Below are positions 1 through 8,626 of a stretch of DNA of 57,933 bases, one piece after another (the first letter of the stretch is position 1; every line of letters starts with the position of its first letter). Both the position numbers and the translations under genes were made by a program. Origin of the DNA: CAZYYO01 sp964650965 (GTDB taxonomy: Bacteria > Bacillota > Clostridia > Lachnospirales > Lachnospiraceae); contig CAZYYO010000006.1 of the NCBI GenBank assembly GCA_964650965.1, forward strand, positions 1-57,933, read 5' to 3'. The notes beneath the pieces are model-generated. The model was not told the origin of the DNA, did not search any database, and worked only from the letters and a program-made list of their open reading frames with translations.

Positions 1-775
1 ATAACAACAGTACCTTATCAAATCCTGTCATAAATACCAGACCAATCTGCATGGTGAACATCATTACAATAATCGGCAGAATGCTTGGTAAGGTAATGTT
101 CCATAATCTCTGCCAACGGCTTGCACCGTCAATACATGCGGCTTCATACAGATTCTGATCAATACCTGCAATGGTTGCAATATAGATAATAGCTCCATAT
201 CCTGCTCCCTGCCAGATACCAAGGAAGCAGTTAATAAACCAGAATACCGGACTGTTTACAGCCAGCCAGTTCTGCTTCGGTGCTCCAAAGAGACTTAAGA
301 ACTGGGTAATTGCTCCTGTGTCCTTTAAGAACTCACTTGCCAGGGCACAGCATACAACTGCGGATACAAAGTATGGCATGTAGGTAATAGTCTGAACCGT
401 TCTGGAGAAGCGGTGGTTTCTTAACTGTCCAATCAAAAGACCTAAGATAACCGGTGCAATAAAGCCCAGGGTCAGATTTAAAAGTGCCATAAATACCGTG
501 TTTCGAAATGCAAATGGGAACTGGGTTCCACTAAACAGCTTAACGAATTTTCCAAGACCTACCCAGGGACTTCCGAAGATTCCCAAAGATACCTTATAGT
601 CCTCAAATGCCATCAAAATACCAAACATTGGGGCATAGTTGAAAATCAGGAGATAAATCAATGGAATTAAGAAGATCACATACAGTGGCCAGTTCTTCTT
701 AAAATCATAGCTCCAGGTTTTCTTAGGATTATAAGGGACGGTAGCTGCTTTTGTTGTTGCTTTTGCTTTTGTCAT
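1..775 (-). CDS. Sugar ABC transporter permease, LplB/YtcP type (partial, cut by window edge)
   Basis: The start and about 258 residues are present; the C-terminus lies beyond base 1. This is one of the two membrane subunits of a carbohydrate importer. The protein opens with a short basic cytosolic leader, then a first membrane span after KKNWPLYVIFLIP, and several further hydrophobic segments. The permease EAA loop that contacts the ATPase is visible (EAACIDGASRWQRLW). It closely resembles the permease at 47141-48094, sharing for example ITYMPYFVSAVVCC and GAGYGAIIYIATI. It lies downstream of the binding-protein gene on the same strand, so it belongs to that importer; a second permease and possibly a DUF624 gene would be expected to the left. 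The start at 775 follows a GGGAGG site. No ATPase gene is seen; such systems usually share an MsmK-type ATPase encoded elsewhere. Confidence 0.93.
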   Translation of the reverse strand, partial: MTKAKATTKAATVPYNPKKTWSYDFKKNWPLYVIFLIPLIYLLIFNYAPMFGILMAFEDYKVSLGIFGSPWVGLGKFVKLFSGTQFPFAFRNTVFMALLNLTLGFIAPVILGLLIGQLRNHRFSRTVQTITYMPYFVSAVVCCALASEFLKDTGAITQFLSLFGAPKQNWLAVNSPVFWFINCFLGIWQGAGYGAIIYIATIAGIDQNLYEAACIDGASRWQRLWNITLPSILPIIVMMFTMQIGLVFMTGFDKVLLL

Positions 776-1047
776 TTTATGATATCCTCCCTTTTCATTA
801 CGTTATTCATTCTTATAAAGCCCTCTTCTTTGTAAGAACTCAAACTTGTAACCTCTTACATGAATATATCACAATCTCATTTTTATTTATTGTACTTTTC
901 AGTTCGCGATTGTACATTTAAATTTATGCAATATACACACGTAATTTGTTAATATGATTATAACTGTATTTGCCATAACATTATTATCATGTTTTTTACT
1001 TTTTCATAATGTAATTGACATATTTGTTGTATTTTTCTAAATGTTAG
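776..1047. other. Intergenic region between binding-protein terminator and permease
   Basis: AT-rich gap inside the importer operon. No gene is apparent. A separate promoter for the permease could lie here, but I see no convincing -35/-10 pair. Confidence 0.4.
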
Positions 1048-1103
1048 GCAAAAAAGAAGGGGCGACACCAGTCTGTACTACTGTGACTGGTATCATCGCC
1101 CTC
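1048..1103 (-). terminator. Stem-loop with U-run after the binding-protein gene
   Basis: On the minus strand an interrupted stem of about 15 bp (GGGCGATGATACCAGTC against GACTGGTGTCGCCC) is followed by a T-rich run. It lies 15 bases after the binding-protein stop and before the permease. Such a partial terminator would give more binding protein than permease. This is read from the sequence; strength is not measured. Confidence 0.75.
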
Positions 1104-1117
1104 CCTTTTCATTTCAT

Positions 1118-3040
1118 CTAATTGGTAGAACCTGCTTTATCCAAATATTTCTGGAAAATCTTAATCACTTCCGTACCATCAATTGCCTTGTAGCCCTTTT
1201 CATAATCTTCCCAGCTCATTTTTCCTTGTATCACACCTGGAAGATTCTGTGCAATATAGTCTGTCATCTGAGTATTGAATTCACCATAGGTGGATGTTTC
1301 CTTACTGTTAAACAGCTTGGTATAATCACTGACAGAACCTGTATTCTTATAAGCAGACCATTTTTCAAAGGATTCCTTTACTACCTTGGCATTTCCTGTA
1401 TCTAAAACAGTAGTATCCGTATTTCCCGGCATTAAGGCCGTTGCCATTCTTTTAGCTGTTAAAGCTCCACACAATTGTGCTGATCCTGCCACGGTATTGG
1501 TGTATACCCTTCTTCCCTGCTCATCCGTAGATGCGGTATAAGCACTGCTTAAGTTGTTTTCTGCAAGAAGATCCGGGTCTAGCTCTACTGACTTGTACTG
1601 CTCAGGAGATAAACCAATCTGCATGGTTACTCCGCCTTCTTCACTATAGGTCCAATCCAGGAAGGTAAATAATGCCTCCAAATCCTTGTCCTCTGCTTTG
1701 GTAGTAATACCTGTGGCAGTAGATATATTGCTTTCCTGGAACATGGTATCCGGCTCTTGATACATCTGATCTGCTGACCCATACACATCATTGATTGGAA
1801 GAGAGCAGCCCATAACATAGTAATCCTTGGCATCCTCCGGGTCTGCACAGGTAGCCCGAAGTGCTGAGCCCAATACACTGGAATATCCACACCACAAGCC
1901 TGTCTTACCCTGGTTGACACCTACACTGTTAATATCATAGAAGATATCACTTCTGGTGCTAAACGCCTGATCTAACCAGCCCTTCTCATACCAGTTTTCC
2001 ATTGCCTCTACATAGGTTTTGAAATTCTCACTGGTTCCATCATTGGTAACGGTACCATCCTTGTTGTAAATATTTCCATTACCTCCTCCAAAGGAAGATA
2101 CCAAATCTCCTGTCTGTAATGCTCCGGCATATGTAATTGTGGTACAATATGCATTACTGTCCTCAGTCCAGCCTCTTGCTTCAATGGCTTTGGTAAATGC
2201 TTCAAACATCCATTCCCAGTCACTGATGGTAAGTGGGTCACTGGTTCCACTGGGGAAGATTACATTATCTGTATAATCGTTATCCGGGTCTGCTCCTTCA
2301 CTGGAGGTAAAGCTGGTAACGGTATTCTTCTTCCAGCCATCCAGATTTCCAGTGGACTGTGCTTTGGATAATGGTGTCACCTGTGGGTGTCCATTTTCCT
2401 TAACATAAGCACTGTCCCAATCCCATACATATTCTGTAGGTGTTGCATATTTTACAATCCAGTCTCTTCGATAACAGCTGCCTTCCCAAGGCTCTGCCAT
2501 TCCTGCACGAAGTCCATACAGTGCATAATAATGTGACTTACCTTCTTCATCCTCAACCGTTACAAATGGCTTTACCTCTGGATGTGCTTCAATGTAGCTT
2601 CTATAATTAGGCATATATTTCTCTACATATTCTGTAATATCCATTAACACACCATTTTCATAAAGTGTCTCTGCATTATCCGGTGATACTGCAATATCAA
2701 TAATCTCCGGATACTCGCCTGTACCAATCATAGTATTGAAGTTATCCTGTTCCGAACCGGTAACCGGTGTAATAAAGGAGAAGTTCAGCTTGGTTCCTGT
2801 CTCCTTATCTCCAATGCCACCATTCTCGGTATCCCAATACTGCTGGTTAATAAACTGTACTGTTGGATTCTCTTCATAGCTGCTATAGAAACGTCCCTGG
2901 GAATCATCTGTAAAAATCCACCACTGAAAATCATCCTTTCCACCTGCGGATTTCTTAGAGCCACAGCCTGCCAGACCGCTTACTGCAAGGGCTGCAATAC
3001 ACCCCAATGCAACAGCTTTTTTCATCCATCTTCCTTTCAT
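1118..3040 (-). CDS. Extracellular sugar-binding lipoprotein of ABC importer
   Basis: A 640-residue solute-binding protein that would capture oligosaccharide outside the membrane and deliver it to the adjacent permease. A lipoprotein signal is clear: basic start, hydrophobic stretch, lipobox LAGC with the modified Cys at 26, then a GSKKS linker. It is longer than common sugar-binding proteins (about 430-560 residues) and matches the large lipoproteins typical of Lachnospiraceae and Paenibacillus LplA-like systems. It is a paralogue of the 646-residue protein at 48175-50115; both contain YATPTEYVWDWDSAYV and ADPDNDYTDNVIFPSG. The start at 3040 follows GAGGAGGG. An AraC gene is divergently transcribed upstream and probably controls it. 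The ligand cannot be told from sequence. Confidence 0.95.
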   Translation of the reverse strand: MKGRWMKKAVALGCIAALAVSGLAGCGSKKSAGGKDDFQWWIFTDDSQGRFYSSYEENPTVQFINQQYWDTENGGIGDKETGTKLNFSFITPVTGSEQDNFNTMIGTGEYPEIIDIAVSPDNAETLYENGVLMDITEYVEKYMPNYRSYIEAHPEVKPFVTVEDEEGKSHYYALYGLRAGMAEPWEGSCYRRDWIVKYATPTEYVWDWDSAYVKENGHPQVTPLSKAQSTGNLDGWKKNTVTSFTSSEGADPDNDYTDNVIFPSGTSDPLTISDWEWMFEAFTKAIEARGWTEDSNAYCTTITYAGALQTGDLVSSFGGGNGNIYNKDGTVTNDGTSENFKTYVEAMENWYEKGWLDQAFSTRSDIFYDINSVGVNQGKTGLWCGYSSVLGSALRATCADPEDAKDYYVMGCSLPINDVYGSADQMYQEPDTMFQESNISTATGITTKAEDKDLEALFTFLDWTYSEEGGVTMQIGLSPEQYKSVELDPDLLAENNLSSAYTASTDEQGRRVYTNTVAGSAQLCGALTAKRMATALMPGNTDTTVLDTGNAKVVKESFEKWSAYKNTGSVSDYTKLFNSKETSTYGEFNTQMTDYIAQNLPGVIQGKMSWEDYEKGYKAIDGTEVIKIFQKYLDKAGSTN

Positions 3041-3130
3041 AGTAGTCCCTCCTCATTTAATGAAATTGTTTGTTATAACTTGTATTATAGATACCTCCGT
3101 TCTTTTCAAATATCAGAACGCAAATACATT

Positions 3131-3145
3131 TATCATATTTCTAAT
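3131..3145 (-). promoter_or_regulatory. 15-bp motif shared with the GH1 promoter
   Basis: TATCATATTTCTAAT (minus strand ATTAGAAATATGATA) occurs here and identically at 8583-8597. Both copies lie 75-95 bases upstream of a start codon on the minus strand. Here a TATAAT -10 lies nearer the gene (about 3085) with a poor -35, as expected for an activator-dependent promoter. The inferred ligand is the neighbouring AraC protein. Confidence 0.45.
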
Positions 3146-3244
3146 ATCTTTTTCATTTCTTATTTGATATAATATGATTTTAAAATCAGTGAAGGAGTCG
3201 TCGCGTCTCCACCCAGCTTCAGCACATTAGAAAGGACATGTTTT

Positions 3245-4465
3245 ATGAGAATCGAACCAATCTGTAATTACATTGCAGAGCAGTTACATGCCTGTATCTT
3301 CTTATATAATGAGAAACAGGATTTACTGCGTGCTTACCGAAACCAGAAATATAACAGAGAATTATTCGCACACAGTCCCTCTTTGTTACAACATCTGTTA
3401 AGTCAAAGTCCAGGCAGCATGCCCCGGTTTACCCTGGTAAATCATCTGATTTATTATGTTCACTTTCAGACCTGTGATGGCACCTATGTCATTGGTCCCA
3501 TGCACCTGGCTTATGAAGACGTAGGGGAGACCTATGCCAAGCACACATATACTGTCAGCGAATTACAGGAAATGGATATTTCAAAAATTCCTGTATCTTA
3601 TCCAGCTTTTGCACTGGAATTATGTCTCATTCTTTTTAACAGCTATCATGAAAAGGATTTGACGGCCTCTAGCTGTATCCATGATAATTTTAATTCCTCT
3701 GCACTGTTCGATAAGGTAAATAAACAGGCGGTAGACGAAATCTTCTCTACCAGGGAGAACAGCAAAACTCATAATTCTTATGAGCAGGAGGTTCGCCTGC
3801 TCCACTGTATCGAGACAGGAAATCTAGTTCAGCTAGATGAAATACTGGCAGAAGATTCTTCTGGTCATCTTGGCACCACCTCCAAGGACCCGGTGCGAAA
3901 TGGCAAAAACCTGTGCATTTATAACATCTGCGTCTGCGGTCGGGCGGCCATCCGGGGCGGCATCACCTCTGAGTATGCTTATTCTCTGATTGATTCCTAC
4001 TGTCAGCAGGTGGAAGAGATGAAGGATACTGTACTGCTTGGTCCTCTGGTGGATCAATCCACCCATCATTTTGCCCAGCTGGTTGCAGACCTGAAGAAAC
4101 AACAGGAGCAAATGAAGGGGGTTGCAAATCCTCTGGTGCACCAGTGCAAAGCATATATCTTCCAGCATCTCCATGATAAGCTGACGGTAACGGAAATTGC
4201 TGAGGATCTTCATGTACACCCTAACTATCTTAGCTCCCTGTTCCATGAGCAGGAGGGCATGTCCCTGTATCAATATATTCAACAGCAGAAAATTGATTTG
4301 GTGAAGAATCTTCTTACCTATTCCAATTATTCCTATATTGATATTGCAAACTATTTAGGCTACACCTCCCAAAGTCACCTGGGCAGTAAATTTAAAGCAG
4401 CCACGCAAATGACCTTAAAACAGTATCGGGACACCTATAAAAAAGAAGAATTCATTGATCATTAG
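3245..4465 (+). CDS. AraC-family transcriptional regulator
   Basis: A 406-residue regulator with a C-terminal double helix-turn-helix (about residues 300-400: EIAEDLHVHPNYLSSLFHEQ, then YIDIANYLGYTSQSHLGSKF). The central motif GRAAIRGGITSEYAYSLID is shared with three other AraC proteins here and typical of this clostridial class; the N-terminal part is a poorly conserved sensor region. It is divergent from the ABC binding-protein gene, the normal arrangement for a local activator of sugar uptake. The start follows a weak GAAAGGA site. The last eight codons double as a terminator stem. The ligand is unknown. Confidence 0.93.
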   Translation: MRIEPICNYIAEQLHACIFLYNEKQDLLRAYRNQKYNRELFAHSPSLLQHLLSQSPGSMPRFTLVNHLIYYVHFQTCDGTYVIGPMHLAYEDVGETYAKHTYTVSELQEMDISKIPVSYPAFALELCLILFNSYHEKDLTASSCIHDNFNSSALFDKVNKQAVDEIFSTRENSKTHNSYEQEVRLLHCIETGNLVQLDEILAEDSSGHLGTTSKDPVRNGKNLCIYNICVCGRAAIRGGITSEYAYSLIDSYCQQVEEMKDTVLLGPLVDQSTHHFAQLVADLKKQQEQMKGVANPLVHQCKAYIFQHLHDKLTVTEIAEDLHVHPNYLSSLFHEQEGMSLYQYIQQQKIDLVKNLLTYSNYSYIDIANYLGYTSQSHLGSKFKAATQMTLKQYRDTYKKEEFIDH

Positions 4466-4485
4466 GTCAATGAATTCTTCTTTTT
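4441..4485. terminator. Bidirectional terminator overlapping the AraC stop codon
   Basis: A near-perfect inverted repeat, AAAGAAGAATTCATTGA against TCAATGAATTCTTCTTT with an 8-base loop, flanked by T-runs on both strands. It serves the convergent AraC gene and GH2 gene. The TAG stop at 4463-4465 lies in the loop, so one stem arm is coding sequence. Confidence 0.9.
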
Positions 4486-4493
4486 CTATATTC

Positions 4494-6827
4494 CTATATA
4501 CTTCTTACCGTAACCTGAAGTTGTTTTTCCTCCGTTACACGTACTGCTGCCAACGCTCTTCCATATCTGCTGGGATATCTTCCAGACAGGAATTCCGCCT
4601 GGGTTCTAGGCTGAGCAGAGCCAAATCCTAACAGCTCTCCCCCGGTCACCTGAATCTCCAGCATCTCATCCTGATTACATTCTACCGTTTGGTTATCATC
4701 CCTTAGGGAAATGTTGTAGAAACGGACCTTCTTAGAGGATACCACAGCTTCTTCTTCCACTTTCCAATGAAGATTTCCTGTGGCAGAAACCAGTTGATCC
4801 CGTCCACATTCCTGCTTGCTATCATCATAAGCTACCGCCAACAAGGTTCCTTCTTCATATGGCAACGTAAAGACCGCTCTCATATCCGTCACCTCGTTGC
4901 TTGCAACTAACTCATCATTTACATACAGCTCCACCTGACTTCCCGGAGTATACACTTCCACGGTAGCCAATTTACCCTGGCAGCCCTGCCAGCTCCAGCT
5001 GGGCATTGCATTGGTGCCTCTCCAGGATCCTCTTGCCATATCCTCCCAGGCATGCATAGGAGGACGAACTGCCAGCGAGGTAGCCCCCTTCCAGACTGCT
5101 TTTGTCCACAAGGCTTCCCCTGTTGGGTCTCCAATCAAATCGAAGGCTCCTACATCTGCCAACTTCCATGGATAAGGCTTATCGAATTCCAGTGCATCCT
5201 CTTCTGCAGACCAGGTGCCAATTCCACATTCCCCAATATAATCCCATGCCGTCCACATAAAATCTCCAATGACATAAGGACAGTCCTCCATGGTCTTCCA
5301 GGTAGAAGCCAGGTCATGGGGAAATGTTTCCGAGCCAACAGAAATACGGTTGGGGTGCTCTGTTGCATCCATGGGATATCTGGGAGCAGCATAGTTATAG
5401 CCTGCAATATCTACTGCATCTAAGATAGGGGCAGATAAAGCATCTACTTCCGGCTTACAGGAAGCAAGGGGCAGGTTACTGTTTCTGGACACGGTTTCAT
5501 TAAATACCGTAGAATTTACTGCCGCTGGCTGTACCTTTGGTGCATCATCCACATGATCAAATAACCCAATACCCATGGCAGACATAGCAAGCAAAGCCAT
5601 ATTTAAACCAATGGTAGTAGGACGGCTATTGTCCAGGCGATGGAATTCTTCTATAATCTCTTTTCCCTGGATAACCCCTTGTTCCTGATAAGGTTCTGTC
5701 ACTTCATTTCCAATAGAATACATAATGACACTGGGGTGAGAATAGTCCCGATCCACCACTGCAGCAACATCCTGCTTCCAGTTATCTAAAAATTCTGTAC
5801 CATAATCGTATTTATTCTTTCTCTGATACCACATATCCCACATTTCATCCATAACATAGATACCCAGACGGTCGCAAAGCTCTAATAGCTCTGTGGAAGC
5901 AGGGCAATGGGCACAACGAATGGCATTAAATCCAGCATCCTTCATAATACGAAGTCTACGTTCCTCTGCCTCTGAAATGGAGCATGCTCCAAGAATTCCA
6001 TTATCATGATGCAGACACCCACCACGAAGCAGGGTTCGCTTATCATTGACATAGAATCCCGTAGTATCATAGTGTAGGCTGCGAATGCCAAAGCTTTCAC
6101 TGGTCTCATCCTCTATTTGTCCCTGATTACAAAGCTGTACGCGGCACTGATATAACTGTGGCTCTTCATCGCTCCATAATCTGGCATTCTCAATCTCAAG
6201 CTGAACACTGCCCATAGACTGTCCATCCTGGTGCAGCACATCTGTAATCATAGTCTGGCATTGTAATGTGTTATCCCGGTAAATCTCAACCTTCAATTCT
6301 TCTGCAACGCCTGCACATGCTACATCAATCTGGATAATAGCAGGATCAATCTGCAGCGTCTTCACGCGAACTCCCTGAGGCATAATATGGTTCATACTTC
6401 CTGTCCACAGCTGCACACTGCGATAAATACCAGACCCGGTGTACCAGCGACTGTTGGGCTGATTGCTGTTATCTGCTTCCACTCGAACAACATTCACTCC
6501 CTCAACCAGCTTTCCAGTAGCATCCGCGAAAAAAGGCAGATACCCATAGTTCTGGCTAGAAACCAATACGTCATTTACATACACCTGACTCTTATTATAG
6601 ATACCATCAAAGTGAATCATAAATGCTTTATTCATTTCCTCTTTAGAAACATCAAAAGACTTGGTATAGGTATAATGACCACCCGAATAATGGGCTCCAC
6701 TATTCCCAGAAGGAGCCTGCACATCTCTCCCTGTCTCCTGCATGGCATCATGAGGCAATGTAATCTTCCTGCACTCCCCATTTCCTTCTATTAAATTCCA
6801 TCCGTCATTCCATCTAATCTTTTTCAT
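4494..6827 (-). CDS. Glycoside hydrolase family 2 (beta-galactosidase-like), cytosolic
   Basis: A 777-residue GH2 enzyme with the usual order: jelly-roll sugar-binding domain (about 1-140), immunoglobulin-like domain (150-250), TIM barrel (260-590) and C-terminal beta domains. The acid/base Glu is in SIGNEV (E375) and the nucleophile probably in VGSETFP (E500). There is no signal peptide, so it acts on imported sugars. It is paralogous to the GH2 at 54255-56621: both have RGGCxHHDNGILGACS and the ETFP nucleophile motif. ATG 6827 is preferred over the upstream GTG because GGAGG lies just before it. Linkage specificity (galactoside, glucuronide or other) cannot be set by eye. Confidence 0.92.
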   Translation of the reverse strand: MKKIRWNDGWNLIEGNGECRKITLPHDAMQETGRDVQAPSGNSGAHYSGGHYTYTKSFDVSKEEMNKAFMIHFDGIYNKSQVYVNDVLVSSQNYGYLPFFADATGKLVEGVNVVRVEADNSNQPNSRWYTGSGIYRSVQLWTGSMNHIMPQGVRVKTLQIDPAIIQIDVACAGVAEELKVEIYRDNTLQCQTMITDVLHQDGQSMGSVQLEIENARLWSDEEPQLYQCRVQLCNQGQIEDETSESFGIRSLHYDTTGFYVNDKRTLLRGGCLHHDNGILGACSISEAEERRLRIMKDAGFNAIRCAHCPASTELLELCDRLGIYVMDEMWDMWYQRKNKYDYGTEFLDNWKQDVAAVVDRDYSHPSVIMYSIGNEVTEPYQEQGVIQGKEIIEEFHRLDNSRPTTIGLNMALLAMSAMGIGLFDHVDDAPKVQPAAVNSTVFNETVSRNSNLPLASCKPEVDALSAPILDAVDIAGYNYAAPRYPMDATEHPNRISVGSETFPHDLASTWKTMEDCPYVIGDFMWTAWDYIGECGIGTWSAEEDALEFDKPYPWKLADVGAFDLIGDPTGEALWTKAVWKGATSLAVRPPMHAWEDMARGSWRGTNAMPSWSWQGCQGKLATVEVYTPGSQVELYVNDELVASNEVTDMRAVFTLPYEEGTLLAVAYDDSKQECGRDQLVSATGNLHWKVEEEAVVSSKKVRFYNISLRDDNQTVECNQDEMLEIQVTGGELLGFGSAQPRTQAEFLSGRYPSRYGRALAAVRVTEEKQLQVTVRSI

Positions 6828-6848
6828 TTCAACCTCCACCTGTTAATC

Positions 6849-6882
6849 TTTTCCACGAATTAGTCTTTTTCACGAACTAATC
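6849..6882. repeat. Two tandem 17-bp direct repeats upstream of GH2
   Basis: TTTTCCACGAATTAGTC is followed directly by TTTTTCACGAACTAATC (14 of 17 identical). They lie 22-55 bases upstream of the GH2 start, in the leader. They could be regulator half-sites or a chance duplication. Confidence 0.5.
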
Positions 6883-6893
6883 TTTACGCGTGT

Positions 6894-6973
6894 ATTTCTT
6901 GCCAGCGAGTACCGTCCGCAGGGTTAGCAGATGTACCATGCCGTTGCGATGCGGGTAGCCTATAGCAAGAAAT
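6894..6973. other. Potential stem-loop in the GH1-GH2 gap
   Basis: A perfect 9-bp inverted repeat, ATTTCTTGC at 6894-6902 and GCAAGAAAT at 6965-6973, encloses 62 bases that also contain pairing segments (TACC..CCGCA with TGCGG.TA). Together with the repeat core that follows, it fills an otherwise gene-free gap. Confidence 0.4.
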
Positions 6974-6999
6974 TAGCAATTCTTAGCATTCCCCACCCA

Positions 7000-7073
7000 C
7001 CAGCAATTCGCAGACACGATGTCTGCGAAAGGCTTAACTGAGCCATGGATGGCGAATTTAAGCCGCTTGCGTC
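7000..7073 (+). repeat. Structured repeat core, copy 1 (without matching arms)
   Basis: This 74-base copy has hairpin 1 (TTCGCAGAC, 5-base loop, GTCTGCGAA) and hairpin 2 (GGCTTAA paired with TTAAGCC around the conserved CTGAGCCATGGATGGCGAAT). Copies 2-4 sit within long inverted arms. Here the left flank resembles copy 2 (ATTCTTAGCATTCCCC against ATTCTTAGTATTTCTC), but the right flank is the GH1 terminator, so one arm seems lost. Confidence 0.85.
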
Positions 7074-7078
7074 AAACG

Positions 7079-7136
7079 CAAAAACACATAGCTCCCAGTT
7101 CTCCCCCATATCATAAGGGAAATCCAGGAGCTATTC
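7079..7136 (-). terminator. Intrinsic terminator of the GH1 gene
   Basis: On the minus strand ATAGCTCC ... GGGAGCTAT with inner CCC/GGG pairing is followed by GTGTTTTTGCG. It lies 31 bases past the GH1 stop. Confidence 0.82.
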
Positions 7137-7166
7137 ATATCACATTATTAAGATAACTTTCAAAAA

Positions 7167-8510
7167 TCAAAGAAGTTCATTCTTCTCAATTACCTGTGCA
7201 TACCAGTATGCAGAATCCTTCAGCGTACGCTTCTGCGTCACATAATCCACATAAATCAGGCCAAACCGCTTATCATACCCTTCTGCCCACTCATAATTAT
7301 CCATAATCGACCAATACATGTATCCGATTACCGGTACCCCTTCCTGAATTGCCTGCTGTAAGCCATTCAGGTAGCCTCTTAGATATTCGATACGCTGTGG
7401 GTCATGCACCTTTCCATCGCTCATAACAAAATCCAGATTTGCCATGCCATTTTCTGTAATCAGAATTGGCAGATGATAACGGTCGTAGAAGATTTTTGCC
7501 GCCCAACGAAGTGCGTCCGGCGTAATATTCCATCCCATGGCTGTTCGTGGCATGCCAGGTGTTACATCCGGATTTATTCTATTATTGTCCTCAAAATTGC
7601 TGTTCTGATAGCAGTTAAATCCGAAGAAATCCAAAGGTTGATGAATCACCTGCAAATCTTCTTCTGAAATTGCTCCGGCAAGAGACATGGGAACCGTTCC
7701 TAGAATCATAGGATCTGCCCAGAAATTCACGTCACCAAAAGCACCTCTTTCTGGGAAAGTTCTTTCCTTAGCCTCTTGTATATCCTCTGGGCTTTCACTT
7801 CTTGGACTATACAAGGTTCCATTTAATGCCATACCAATCTGTGGTTTCTTAATTGCATTTGCTCGAATTGCCATTACTGCCTTACCATGAGCCAGCAATA
7901 CATTACGACTTAAGGTTCCCAGCTGCTTCATCATCTGCTCCATGGCTTTGGGATCATTCATATCCATAAGTGCTGCCTCAAAAGGTGCATGCATTCCCAC
8001 AATATAACCCAGGCCAATAAAACAGCACGGCTCATTGATTGTCATCCAATAGGACACCTTAGAAGACAATGCATCCACAACAATTTTGGTATATTCCTCA
8101 AAGTAATCGCTGATTTTATCACAGTTCCATCCGCCCATCTCATGTAACCACATAGGAAGATTCCAGTGAAACAGGGTTACCATAGGTTCAATTCCTGCAT
8201 CAAGTAATTCCTGCACCAGGTTCTGATAAAATTCGATTCCCTGTTGATTCACAACTCCTTCTTTGGGCATAATCCTTGGCCAGCTGACAGAAAATCGATA
8301 TGCCTTCAGCCCCATCTGCTTCATTAAGGCTACATCTTCCTTATATCTATGATAGTGATCACATGCCACATTACCATTTTCTCCATGCTTTACATGCCCT
8401 TCACAAAGAGCATCCCAGATACCAGGTCCCTTACCATCTTCGTCATATGCTCCCTCTACTTGATGTGCTGCGCTGGCTGCTCCCCACATAAAATTCTCTG
8501 GAAATCCCAT
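7167..8510 (-). CDS. Glycoside hydrolase family 1 beta-glucosidase/beta-galactosidase
   Basis: A 447-residue single-domain GH1 TIM barrel, the usual family length. It hydrolyses terminal beta-glucosides or related glycosides in the cytosol. Diagnostic motifs are FMWGAASAAHQVEGA at the start, TINEP with the acid/base E160, ITENG with the nucleophile E353, and EWAEGYDKRFGL near the end. Phospho-beta-glucosidases usually carry a Ser/Lys/Tyr phosphate pocket in this last region; the EWxxGY-KRFG form here fits a non-phosphorylated substrate and an ABC- rather than PTS-fed pathway. The ribosome site is TAGGAGG. It shares a 15-bp promoter motif with the binding-protein gene at 3040, suggesting one regulon. 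Confidence 0.95.
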   Translation of the reverse strand: MGFPENFMWGAASAAHQVEGAYDEDGKGPGIWDALCEGHVKHGENGNVACDHYHRYKEDVALMKQMGLKAYRFSVSWPRIMPKEGVVNQQGIEFYQNLVQELLDAGIEPMVTLFHWNLPMWLHEMGGWNCDKISDYFEEYTKIVVDALSSKVSYWMTINEPCCFIGLGYIVGMHAPFEAALMDMNDPKAMEQMMKQLGTLSRNVLLAHGKAVMAIRANAIKKPQIGMALNGTLYSPRSESPEDIQEAKERTFPERGAFGDVNFWADPMILGTVPMSLAGAISEEDLQVIHQPLDFFGFNCYQNSNFEDNNRINPDVTPGMPRTAMGWNITPDALRWAAKIFYDRYHLPILITENGMANLDFVMSDGKVHDPQRIEYLRGYLNGLQQAIQEGVPVIGYMYWSIMDNYEWAEGYDKRFGLIYVDYVTQKRTLKDSAYWYAQVIEKNELL

Positions 8511-8582
8511 ATTGATTATCCTCCTATAAAATGATTTATATTTCTGTTGCTTCCTATAATACCTTTCATCCTAAGATAAAAA

Positions 8583-8597
8583 TATCATATTTCTAAT
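8583..8597 (-). promoter_or_regulatory. 15-bp motif shared with the binding-protein promoter
   Basis: Identical to 3131-3145. A TATTAT -10 lies downstream on the minus strand at about 8556, with the motif next to a poor -35. Inferred to be an activator site. Confidence 0.45.
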
Positions 8598-8626
8598 GAT
8601 TTATATCAAGTATCCGACCAAACGTA

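Noticed and set aside
3833..4282. 149-codon open frame antisense to the first AraC gene
   Set aside because: Lies wholly within a clear AraC coding sequence and has no family features.
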